DNA of 13,715 nt. Origin: CAMYLR01 sp039590215 (GTDB lineage Bacteria; Gemmatimonadota; Gemmatimonadetes; JACCXV01; JAHWKZ01). The stretch lies in the NCBI GenBank assembly GCA_039590215.1, contig JBDHFX010000060.1, positions 1 through 13,715 on the forward strand. The letters run 5' to 3'. This document shows positions 5,850 through 12,127 of the stretch, piece after piece. Within the stretch, counting starts at the first letter, position 1. Each line of letters opens with the position of its first letter. The translations under genes were made by a program, and so were the position numbers. The notes under the pieces are model-generated. The model was not told where the DNA came from and made no database searches. It saw nothing but the letters and a program-made list of their open reading frames with translations.

Positions 5850-7103
5850 CTAAAGCATCGTCCTCAAACGGTCATTCGGTAGGTACCCGGCGTCGTCTCT
5901 CGACATCTCCGGTTTGATGCGGCGTAAGAGGTACACGTCGAGTTGCCCCTTCCCGTTAACTTCCATGCTTCCCCTCGACTCAGTCTCGAAGAACTCCTCT
6001 ACCCGCTCGTTCGTATCGCGTGAAATACATACGCCTCCCGCTACCCCACTCGATTCGATTCGGGATGCGACGTTCACGGTATCGCCCCACGTGTCGTACG
6101 CAAATTTTCGCTTCCCAACCACCCCGGCAATTACGGGACCGGTGTGCATGCCGACCCTGACGGGCCAGGGCGCCAGCCCAAGCTTCTTCCTTTGCTCGTT
6201 GACGCGTTCAACGAAACGCGTGATTTCGAGCGCAGCCAAACAGGCATCGACAGGATTCGTCACGTTTTCCTCAGGTACTCCGCCAACACACATGAACGAG
6301 TCCCCGATTGTCTTGATCTTCTCGAGTCCGTTTCGTTCAACGATGTCGTCGAAGCCGCGAAAGAACTGGTCGAGTGTCTCAATCAGTGATCGGGGCTCGG
6401 TTTCCTCCGCACGGCGCGTGAACCCCTCGAAGTCGGTGAACATGACCGTTGCAAGACCGTAGTATCTCGGCTGTACTGTTTTCTCGGTTTTCAACTCATC
6501 CGCAATCGTGGTCGGCAGGATGTTGTGCAGTAGACGCTCCGACTCTCGCTGCTCGGACTGTAGTTGCTCGTGTGTCTCGGCCAACTCCGCCGAAACACGG
6601 CCTACTTCGATCAGCTTGCGCCTTAGTTCGAGGTGAGACATCGTTTGTCGAGCCAAGCGTTCTATCGCCAGTTGCTGTGAGCGGCTAATCTCCCTGGGCT
6701 TGAAATCCATGACGCAAACCGTGCCTAGCGCGTACCCCTCCTGGTTGATCATAGGCATCCCGCAGTAGAACTGAAACCCGGGCTCACCGGTCACGCTCGC
6801 GTGGTCCGAAAACCGCTCGTCCGTCACCAGGTTGGGGACAAGAAGAAGCGAGTTCTTACATAGCGTAGTAGAGCAGATACTACCACGCGGTAAGCACGTA
6901 ACGTCGGGGGGAAGTCCGTACTTCGCCTTCAACCACTCGTTTTCGTCCTCGATCAAGTTTACCAAGCCGATGGGGCAACCACAGATCTCGGCGGCCAGCT
7001 CAGCGACGTCATCGTACGCAAGCTCTGGTGGCGTCGCAGCAATCTCGTACGACCGGAATGCCTCGATGCGTTCCTTTTCGTTCGCTGGTACTGGATAACT
7101 CAA
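5850..7103 (-). CDS. GAF domain-class III adenylate cyclase
   Basis: The frame is open from 7133, but the TTG at 7103 is preferred because AAGGAG (complement at 7110-7115) lies six bases upstream; this gives 417 residues. Residues about 25-160 form a GAF sensory domain (start RIEAFRSYEI, core CLPRGSICSTTL, end YALGTVCVMDF). Residues about 164-196 form a coiled coil ending in LLHNILP, a linker common before cyclase domains. Residues about 215-395 are the class III catalytic domain. Metal-binding D224 (VMFTDFEGFT) and D268 (KTIGD), the purine-selecting pair K264 and D337 (FAYDTWG), and transition-state N344 and R348 (TVNVASR) are all present. The Lys/Asp pair predicts ATP rather than GTP as substrate, so the product should be cAMP. 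No transmembrane segment is seen, so it is cytoplasmic. It follows the patatin gene on the same strand. The ligand of the GAF domain is unknown. Confidence 0.88.
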   Translation of the reverse strand: MSYPVPANEKERIEAFRSYEIAATPPELAYDDVAELAAEICGCPIGLVNLIEDENEWLKAKYGLPPDVTCLPRGSICSTTLCKNSLLLVPNLVTDERFSDHASVTGEPGFQFYCGMPMINQEGYALGTVCVMDFKPREISRSQQLAIERLARQTMSHLELRRKLIEVGRVSAELAETHEQLQSEQRESERLLHNILPTTIADELKTEKTVQPRYYGLATVMFTDFEGFTRRAEETEPRSLIETLDQFFRGFDDIVERNGLEKIKTIGDSFMCVGGVPEENVTNPVDACLAALEITRFVERVNEQRKKLGLAPWPVRVGMHTGPVIAGVVGKRKFAYDTWGDTVNVASRIESSGVAGGVCISRDTNERVEEFFETESRGSMEVNGKGQLDVYLLRRIKPEMSRDDAGYLPNDRLRTML

Positions 7104-7109
7104 GCCACA

Positions 7110-7115
7110 CTCCTT
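7110..7115 (-). promoter_or_regulatory. Ribosome-binding site that selects the TTG start of the cyclase
   Basis: AAGGAG on the minus strand is six bases before TTG at 7103. The upstream alternative start, TTG at 7133, has no such site and is itself part of a TTGACA hexamer. This decides the shorter start. Confidence 0.65.
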
Positions 7116-7169
7116 GGTTACTGACTCTGTCAAGACTCGTGCACTAACGTTGGCAAGTCGTACTATCGC

Positions 7170-9377
7170 TTAGAATGTAGAGCCCAAGGACAGATAGACG
7201 CGATCATGACCACTCTCAGCCCCCCCATAACCGACAAAGAGAGGGCCGAGACCGGTGTCTGCGCCAACCACCACGGTACCCGTAACAACGGAATCCTCGA
7301 GTTTCGTGAAGCCCCTGTTTTCCCATACCTTGCCCACCTCAGCCCAACCTCCGAGGTACAACCCGCGCGAAGCTGGGGGTAACCTGGCAAACCGATAGTA
7401 ATACCCCAAACGAGCGACACCGAAGTGGGACCCCCTGAGTTCGTCCTCCCCGAAACCGGTAAGTGACAGGAAGCCTCCCAGCAGAAAATCGTCGAATGCT
7501 GGCTGGTCACCATCAAAACTCGTACCGCCAGTGACGGTCAGAAACCCCGTGTGGCGACCCTTCGTCAGGAACCCCTTGGCGTCAAGAGAGAACCGCTCGT
7601 ATGACTGAGCTGAACCGAGTTCCTCTCTTGAAGCTACCAACTCGGTCGCCACAAATGTCCCATGATGCGGAAAGTTGATGTTATCGAGTCGGTCGATGAC
7701 AAACCTCGACGACATCGCAACGTGATTGGTCTCTACGGTAGGCAGGTCGGCCGATCCCGTGTCTACCTGTGCGTTGATCCTCCCACCCTGGAGGCCAAGA
7801 CGCAGTTCGCCAAACCGACCGAACTGCCGGCCTGCATCAACACCAATAACTCTGCGATCGACCCCGTATTCAGCTACTAAATGACCGTTGTCAAAAACCG
7901 GCTGTTGTGTCTTTCGCAGGGAACCGCTCGACGCGACGAACCATCGCCCGGAGAAATCGATTGGTTGGTAGATCTCAGACAACAGTTCCACGATTTGTCC
8001 GAAGCGCACGTCATTTCGCCACTCGGCACCGCGAGCGTTCAGGCGTGTGCGAGTGAAGTTCGCCACTGCGTTGAACGTCACTATGCCAGTGCGAAAATCG
8101 GCTCCGCCGGAGTCAGTTACCAAGCGAAGCCCAAAACGAAGATAGTTAGGCCCCCATGGCTTCTCGTTGGCATGAATTGTCGCGCGGTATTCTGAATTCG
8201 CAACGTCAACCGTATAGTCCACACGTTCGAACTCACCAATTGCATAAACGTTAGCTACGTCTCGTTCCAAGTGAGCTGGGATCAACATATTCCCGGGGCG
8301 CGTCCGAACACGATCAAGGATAAGCCGTCTATCAACCCACGGGGGGGCCTGAATCGTGAGGGCGTCGATCTTCTTCGGAGGAGCCGGCTTAGTACGCCGT
8401 TTCTCCCGATACGCCTGATACTCACTCGGAAGAAGGGAATACAGTCTCAGTTCTGAGACCTCACGCCGTACTACAGCCTCACCCATTGAAGAGATCTGTT
8501 CCACTAGTTCATAGTCGGAAAAGCTGAAACCGTTCAGCTCAGGAACTAGCGGTACGTCTGCTCGAGCAAGCTGATCGTCGACGTTTGTGCGCGCCAACAA
8601 AATCATAGTCTGCTCTGAGATGTCGAAAAGCGTGTTCAGCTCTTCCATTGTGAGCAGGGGTACGCTCGTGTCGACCGCGATTACGACATCAGCCCCCATT
8701 GCTCGAACAAGATCGACTGGCAGGTTGTTCGTCATCCCACCATCCACAAGCTTCCGACCGTCAATCTCAACTGGCGAGAACATGACTGGAACGGACATGC
8801 TGGCCCTGATCGCATCGGCAAGATCACCTCGATCCAAGATCACTTCTTCTCCACGCTCAATGTCCGTAGCAACAGCTAGAAAGGGTATAGGTAGGTCATT
8901 GAAATCATCGATGCCTGCCACATGAAGCGTGTGCTTTCGGAGCAGCAGGCCGAGAGCCTGCCCCGTTATGAGTCCGCCAGGCAGCTGCACACCGTCGTTT
9001 GTAATCCCCATTTCGATCTCGAAAAGGTATCGCCGACCGTCCTCGCGACGACGGAAGCCCAGCGCTTCGCGAGGAGGCTTGTCGCTGAGTACATCTTCCA
9101 AATCCAGGTTTTCCAGTGCTAATTGGATCTCGTCCGGCGACATCCCCGACGCGTATAGGCCACCGATGACAGCCCCCATGCTCGCCCCGGCGATGTAGTC
9201 CACGGGAACGCGCAACCCCTCCAATGTTCTAAGGACACCTATGTGAGCGATACCTCTTGCGCCACCACCGCTTAACGCAATGCCAATCGTGGGTCGAGTG
9301 TTCTCAACCTGAGCATATCCGTTTCCAATGTTGACGACCGACGAAATCACAACGAAGCACCACAGACATTTTCTCAA
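7170..9377 (-). CDS. Patatin-like phospholipase with POTRA and outer-membrane β-barrel (PlpD-like, type Vd)
   Basis: The frame is open from 9434, but TTG at 9377 is preferred: AGGTGA (complement 9385-9390) lies seven bases upstream and the protein then begins with a compact signal peptide (MRKCLWCFVVISSVVNIGNGYAQ). The 735-residue protein has three parts. The patatin domain at about 28-330 carries the oxyanion loop GGGARG (37-42), the GASMG nucleophile elbow with S66, and DGG with D212. A POTRA-like segment lies at about 336-405 (KKIDALTIQAPPWVDRRLILDRV...FERVDYTV). A 16-stranded-type BamA/TpsB barrel at about 411-735 ends in VYLSLGSTF, with the C-terminal Phe typical of outer-membrane proteins. 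The Ser-Asp dyad is intact, so lipase or phospholipase activity is predicted. Type Vd proteins display or release the patatin domain at the cell surface. The GAF-cyclase gene follows it in the same direction. Confidence 0.92.
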   Translation of the reverse strand: MRKCLWCFVVISSVVNIGNGYAQVENTRPTIGIALSGGGARGIAHIGVLRTLEGLRVPVDYIAGASMGAVIGGLYASGMSPDEIQLALENLDLEDVLSDKPPREALGFRRREDGRRYLFEIEMGITNDGVQLPGGLITGQALGLLLRKHTLHVAGIDDFNDLPIPFLAVATDIERGEEVILDRGDLADAIRASMSVPVMFSPVEIDGRKLVDGGMTNNLPVDLVRAMGADVVIAVDTSVPLLTMEELNTLFDISEQTMILLARTNVDDQLARADVPLVPELNGFSFSDYELVEQISSMGEAVVRREVSELRLYSLLPSEYQAYREKRRTKPAPPKKIDALTIQAPPWVDRRLILDRVRTRPGNMLIPAHLERDVANVYAIGEFERVDYTVDVANSEYRATIHANEKPWGPNYLRFGLRLVTDSGGADFRTGIVTFNAVANFTRTRLNARGAEWRNDVRFGQIVELLSEIYQPIDFSGRWFVASSGSLRKTQQPVFDNGHLVAEYGVDRRVIGVDAGRQFGRFGELRLGLQGGRINAQVDTGSADLPTVETNHVAMSSRFVIDRLDNINFPHHGTFVATELVASREELGSAQSYERFSLDAKGFLTKGRHTGFLTVTGGTSFDGDQPAFDDFLLGGFLSLTGFGEDELRGSHFGVARLGYYYRFARLPPASRGLYLGGWAEVGKVWENRGFTKLEDSVVTGTVVVGADTGLGPLFVGYGGAESGHDRVYLSLGSTF

Positions 9378-9384
9378 GACGTGA

Positions 9385-9390
9385 TCACCT
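9385..9390 (-). promoter_or_regulatory. Ribosome-binding site that selects the TTG start of the patatin protein
   Basis: AGGTGA on the minus strand lies seven bases before TTG at 9377. The longer alternative (TTG at 9434) lacks a site and is part of a TTGACA hexamer at 9429-9434 that may instead be a -35 element, although no matching -10 is evident. Confidence 0.55.
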
Positions 9391-9430
9391 GTAGTTCTGC
9401 GGGGGGCCTGAGGGACGATGTGTTCTCTTG

Positions 9431-9601
9431 TCAACCGGGTGCCGGCTGTCTGGCGAATGCGATCCCCTCGTCAGCACGCAGAACCCGTCCTCTTTGAAAC
9501 GCTCTCGCATAGGCCTCGTCACCGAGCGTGGTCCGCGTCAACTCGACTTGACGCTCGAAATCGCCGCGTTCTACCGGTGGTCTAAGCGCGCTTACTGTCT
9601 C
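9431..9601 (-). pseudogene. C-terminal remnant of a TPR/ATPase-type regulator or kinase
   Basis: A minus-strand frame ending at TGA (complement 9431-9433) encodes ERGDFERQVELTRTTLGD, then EAYARAFQRGRVLRADEGIAFA. This pattern, an acidic helix, then LGDEAFAxAxxxGRxLxxxEAIAxAL, is the typical last ~40 residues of large TPR-containing ATPase regulators, serine/threonine kinases and cyclase-TPR proteins. There is no plausible start codon, and upstream lies the SnoaL-like lipoprotein gene, so only the tail of the ancestral gene remains. It fills most of the otherwise empty 277 bases between that gene and the patatin gene. The call rests on remembered family pattern, not on a search. Confidence 0.45.
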
Positions 9602-9654
9602 TCGTACTTCTCTTGGGCGATCGCCAACGCGCCGATCCTCAAAACAGCGGACTG

Positions 9655-10203
9655 TCAGTTGCTGGGCGGCGGGAAGAGACCCAGCTGGGTCAGCATGGCG
9701 AGGTTATCCCACTCGACCCAGAGCTCCGCGATCCGCCCTTCTTCGATACGGAAGATGCCCAGAAACTTGCTCTCCACCGGCCTACCGGTTGCCGGGAACT
9801 CGCCCATTGGGCCGGTTTGCGTGCCGGTGTAGGTAGCATAGATCGCAACCTTGTCACCTTCGGCAATCACCATCTCGATGGTGACATGCTGGTCAGGCAT
9901 ACTCGCCAGGAACGACTCCTGGAGCTGTTTGAACTCCTCCCGTGAGTTCACCTGCACGCCCGCCGTAGCCTGGCTGTGCCGACGGAAGTCCTCTGTCAGC
10001 AACTCATCCAGGGCATCCCAATCCGCAGCATTTGCAGCGTCGCCAAATCGCCGCACCAGCTCCTTATTGGCCTCGAGCTGAGCCGTGGGAGAGGGAGCAC
10101 ACCCGGTCATTACGGTGGCGAGGATCACGGAAACAGCGAGCGTTCTGGGTCGCAATAGTACCCTCCGCAAACTGCTACGGGGCGTTCGCCGTGATGTCAT
10201 CAT
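9655..10203 (-). CDS. SnoaL-like (NTF2 fold) lipoprotein, ester-cyclase family
   Basis: A 182-residue protein. An arginine-rich start (residues 5-20) and a hydrophobic stretch end in the lipobox VMTGC (C35). Residues about 43-175 form one SnoaL/NTF2-like α+β barrel: ELVRRFGDAANAADWDALDELLTEDFRRH (residues 48-76), REEFKQLQESFLASMPDQHVTIEMVIAEGDKVAIYATYTGTQ, and RIEEGRIAELWVEWDNLAMLTQLG. This order is typical of the ester-cyclase/polyketide-cyclase-like family, where H76 and D104 are candidate pocket residues. Many members are not true cyclases and have no known substrate. Lipid anchoring implies a periplasmic role. AAAGGT (complement near 10208-10213) precedes two adjacent ATG codons; the upstream one is used here. 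It faces away from the ArsR-rhodanese operon and has a 315-base gap before it. Confidence 0.85.
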   Translation of the reverse strand: MMTSRRTPRSSLRRVLLRPRTLAVSVILATVMTGCAPSPTAQLEANKELVRRFGDAANAADWDALDELLTEDFRRHSQATAGVQVNSREEFKQLQESFLASMPDQHVTIEMVIAEGDKVAIYATYTGTQTGPMGEFPATGRPVESKFLGIFRIEEGRIAELWVEWDNLAMLTQLGLFPPPSN

Positions 10204-10346
10204 GATTACCTTTGGTCATTGGCGCAAGCTAAGACCCCCGCGACGTCTGACCACCCTCGTGTCCGTGAGCTCCTCTATTATGATCGTCCAACCAGCGTTT
10301 ACCGCCACGATCTCCGCGCTGAACTCTCCGTGTCCACTTGCGCCGG
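10204..10346. other. Intergenic stretch, nothing recognisable
   Basis: Apart from the start region of the SnoaL-like gene at its left end, I see no gene, promoter or repeat here other than ACTCTCCGT at 10323-10331, which recurs at 10372-10380 in the tRNA-like element. A 72-codon minus-strand frame crosses it but has no recognisable protein pattern. Confidence 0.4.
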
Positions 10347-10424
10347 TTGGGCCCCCAGAATTCGAACCTGGACTCTCCGTACCCTCTTGCAGGATCGTGC
10401 CAGGTGAACAGCACCCTAGGCCCA
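10347..10424 (-). other. Degenerate tRNA-like element
   Basis: On the minus strand the 78 bases fold like a tRNA. The acceptor is TGGGCCT with GGGCCCA (seven pairs, one G-U), followed by an A in the discriminator position and then CCG. The D-stem is GTGC/GCAC with a ten-base loop. The anticodon-like stem has four of five pairs with loop TGCAAGA. The T-arm is CCAGG-TTCGAAT-TCTGG, a near-perfect B-box (GGTTCGAATTC). Against a working tRNA: the base before the would-be anticodon CAA is G instead of U, the D-loop lacks the usual GG, there are three bases instead of two between acceptor and D-stem, and none between D- and anticodon stems. It is best read as a tRNA pseudogene or tRNA-derived integration scar. 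Confidence 0.35.
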
Positions 10425-10443
10425 GCCCTTTCAACGGATTGCT

Positions 10444-10472
10444 TTGACGAAGTACGGCTCTTCCTGTATAAT
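10444..10472 (+). promoter_or_regulatory. Predicted sigma-70 promoter of the ArsR-rhodanese operon
   Basis: TTGACG (10444-10449) and TATAAT (10467-10472) are separated by 17 bases, the ideal spacing. The -10 is a perfect consensus. Transcription would start near 10479, leaving a leader of about 40 bases before the ATG at 10519. This is the strongest promoter-like sequence in the window. Confidence 0.75.
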
Positions 10473-10487
10473 CAAGTAATCAATTGA
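10469..10487 (+). promoter_or_regulatory. Candidate ArsR-type operator overlapping the -10 box
   Basis: An 8-bp tandem repeat, TAATCAAG-TAATCAAT (10469-10484), overlaps the -10 and the predicted start site. It also holds an inverted pair, TCAA (10472-10475) and TTGA (10484-10487). AT-rich inverted or direct repeats over the -10/+1 region are the usual place for ArsR/SmtB repressors to bind. That the downstream regulator binds here is an inference from position. Confidence 0.5.
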
Positions 10488-10518
10488 CCCCTATAGCAAC
10501 GGAACCCCGATCACGATC

Positions 10519-11196
10519 ATGACCTCCGGCCGTCACTTCAAAAACGCCATATATGAGCAGTTCAGCAGGATCGGGAAGGCCGTCGCTAGCCCACGCCGCC
10601 TGGAGCTTTTGGATCTTCTGCGCCAAGGTCCTCGCACAGTCGAGGTACTGGCGAGAGCCTCGGACCAGAGCCTGGCAAACACTTCACAGCATCTCCAAGT
10701 GCTGCGCCGGGCCCGGCTTGTGGAGTCCGAACGCGAAGGTCGGCTCGTGAAGTACCGTCTTGCCGACGAAACGGTTTGCGAGTTTTTCCGTTCGCTGCAG
10801 CGTCTGGCCGAAGATCGTCTGGCTGAGGTAGAGCGCGTCACCCGCGAGTTCCTTGAGGAGCGCGGGGCGATGGAGCCCGTGGACCGACACACTTTGCTCG
10901 AACGGGTACATCGCGGTCAGGTCACGGTCCTCGACGTCCGGCCACCCGAGGAATACCGCGCCGGTCACATCCCGGGCGCGATCTCGGTACCCCTGAGCGA
11001 GCTGGACAGCCGGCTGGCCGAGCTGCCCGCTGACCGAGAGATCGTTGCCTACTGTCGTGGTCCTTATTGCGTGCTCGCCATCGAGGCAGTGGAGCTGCTC
11101 CGCGAGAGAGGGTTCGAAGCGACGCGTCTCGAGGATGGCGTCCCTGATTGGAGGGCCCGCGGCTTTCCCGTAGCGGCTAGCGAGCAGGCCGAGTGA
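10519..11196 (+). CDS. ArsR-family regulator fused to a rhodanese domain
   Basis: A 225-residue fusion. Residues about 15-100 are an ArsR/SmtB winged helix (RRLELLDLLRQGPRTVEVLAR, then QSLANTSQHLQVLRRARLVESEREGRLVKYRL, the recognition helix and wing). Residues about 122-220 are a single rhodanese domain: VLDVRPPEEYRAGHIPGAISVP, then the active loop CRGPYC with catalytic C179 and a second cysteine C184, then GVPDWRARGFPV. No ArsR-type arsenic motif (CxCxC) is present in the helix. The rhodanese cysteine could carry a persulfide, so this regulator may sense or process sulfane sulfur directly. Known analogues keep the two functions in separate neighbouring proteins (YgaV/YgaP of E. coli) or use the cysteines of the HTH (BigR/SqrR). 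It is first in an operon, one base before the next gene, with a candidate operator over its promoter. The ribosome-binding site is weak. Confidence 0.92.
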   Translation: MTSGRHFKNAIYEQFSRIGKAVASPRRLELLDLLRQGPRTVEVLARASDQSLANTSQHLQVLRRARLVESEREGRLVKYRLADETVCEFFRSLQRLAEDRLAEVERVTREFLEERGAMEPVDRHTLLERVHRGQVTVLDVRPPEEYRAGHIPGAISVPLSELDSRLAELPADREIVAYCRGPYCVLAIEAVELLRERGFEATRLEDGVPDWRARGFPVAASEQAE

Positions 11197-11197
11197 G

Positions 11198-11593
11198 TTG
11201 GCTGTTTCCGGGGGTCGTGATCTGAGAGGTGGGTCGGGGGAGATCACGAATACGCTCATCATTTTGAACGAGGGGCCGTACGGGACAGAGCGTGCGTTTA
11301 ACGGCCTTCGACTAGCGACATCCCTGGCCAAAGCCTCAGCTGCGGTGCGGATCTTCCTGTTTGCGGACGCAACTGGGTGTGGAAAACGAGGCCAGCAGGT
11401 TCCGTCGGGCTATTACAACATCGAGAGGATGCTCACGGGCCTGGCAAAGCGTGGCGTCGACGTCGGCGTCTGCGGCACCTGTCTGGACGCGCGTGGCATC
11501 GCCGACGACGAGTTAATAAACGGACTACATCGAAGCTCGATGACCGAGCTGACCGAGTGGACTCTCTGGGCGGACAGAGTGGTCACGTTCTGA
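11198..11593 (+). CDS. DsrE/DsrF-like (YchN-type) sulfur-relay protein
   Basis: The frame opens with TTG at 11198, one base after the regulator's stop. The exact start is uncertain, since family homology begins at TNTLIILNEGPYGTERAFNGLRLA (about residue 17). The 131-residue frame shows the DsrE fold: strand-helix with GTERAFNGLRLATSLAKASA, strand VRIFLFADA, C61 in GCGKRGQQVPSGYYNIERML, then GVDVGVCGTCLDARGI with C92 and C95, and a C-terminal WTLWADRVVTF. Proteins of this family are small cytoplasmic subunits; a conserved cysteine in the GVCGTC position carries sulfur as a persulfide in sulfur-relay members such as DsrE and TusD. Being between a rhodanese-bearing regulator and membrane proteins, it may pass sulfur to or from the rhodanese domain. 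That link is inferred. Confidence 0.85.
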   Translation: MAVSGGRDLRGGSGEITNTLIILNEGPYGTERAFNGLRLATSLAKASAAVRIFLFADATGCGKRGQQVPSGYYNIERMLTGLAKRGVDVGVCGTCLDARGIADDELINGLHRSSMTELTEWTLWADRVVTF

Positions 11594-11614
11594 CAGCGAA
11601 ACAAGGAGCGAACG

Positions 11615-12127
11615 ATGGACAGTACCTACGCCGTTCTCAAATTCCTGCACGTGATCGGGTTTGTCTTCATGTCGGTTCCGCTGTTCAACCTCATCGCCGT
11701 CAACGAGCGGGCGCAGCTAGGGGCCTCGTTCAACTACCATGCAGACCAGTACCTAGAGAACATCATTCGGCGTGGAGCGACCCGATGTTTTGCTTTTCAA
11801 GGCACGGTCCTGGTGACGGGCGTACTTCTGCTGGTGGTTGGTCCGTTCGGCATCGAGGCATTGTGGAGCAACTGGGTGCTCCTCTCGAAGATGCTCCTGC
11901 TGCTGACGCTGATGGGGCTGCTCTCCTACATTCACCTGGGGCTGCAGCCGAAAATCGATAGGCTGATTGCTGCCACTCGCCCGGACCAAGCTGCACCGGA
12001 GGGTCTTGCAGCTCGACTCAAGCCTTACAGGGTTCGACGCAAGCGGCTGGCGACCCTGTGTCTATTCCTCGTCATCGTGACCGTTATTCTGGGATTGCAG
12101 GTCTACGGAAGGTTCAGTGCCCCGTGA
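11615..12127 (+). CDS. Four-helix membrane protein, DUF2269/CopD-like
   Basis: A 170-residue integral membrane protein with an AAGGAG ribosome-binding site (11603-11608) six bases before the ATG. There are four hydrophobic segments, at about 6-28, 58-80, 88-110 and 146-166. The first contains KFLHVIG (H12), and H42 and H107 sit at loop or helix ends; the KxLHxxG start and four-helix plan are those of the DUF2269 and CopD-like membrane families. Some such proteins bind haem or copper through histidines, but the function here is unknown. It is separated from the DsrE-like gene by 21 bases and its stop overlaps the next start as GTGA (12124-12127), so it is translated with the exporter and may be an accessory subunit for it. 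Confidence 0.8.
   Translation: MDSTYAVLKFLHVIGFVFMSVPLFNLIAVNERAQLGASFNYHADQYLENIIRRGATRCFAFQGTVLVTGVLLLVVGPFGIEALWSNWVLLSKMLLLLTLMGLLSYIHLGLQPKIDRLIAATRPDQAAPEGLAARLKPYRVRRKRLATLCLFLVIVTVILGLQVYGRFSAP

Noticed and set aside
5524..5853. Continuation of the plus-strand eutC-like frame to 5853
   Set aside because: These codons are antisense to the TolB-propeller fragment and have lost all similarity to EutC, so they are not counted as coding.
10216..10434. 72-codon minus-strand frame with GSNSGGPTG
   Set aside because: The frame crosses the tRNA-like element; the GSNSG-type sequence is what a T-arm typically yields when translated, and no protein family is recognised.
10684..11331. 215-codon minus-strand frame
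   Set aside because: It is antisense to the ArsR-rhodanese gene and the start of the DsrE-like gene, which have recognisable domains and a promoter.
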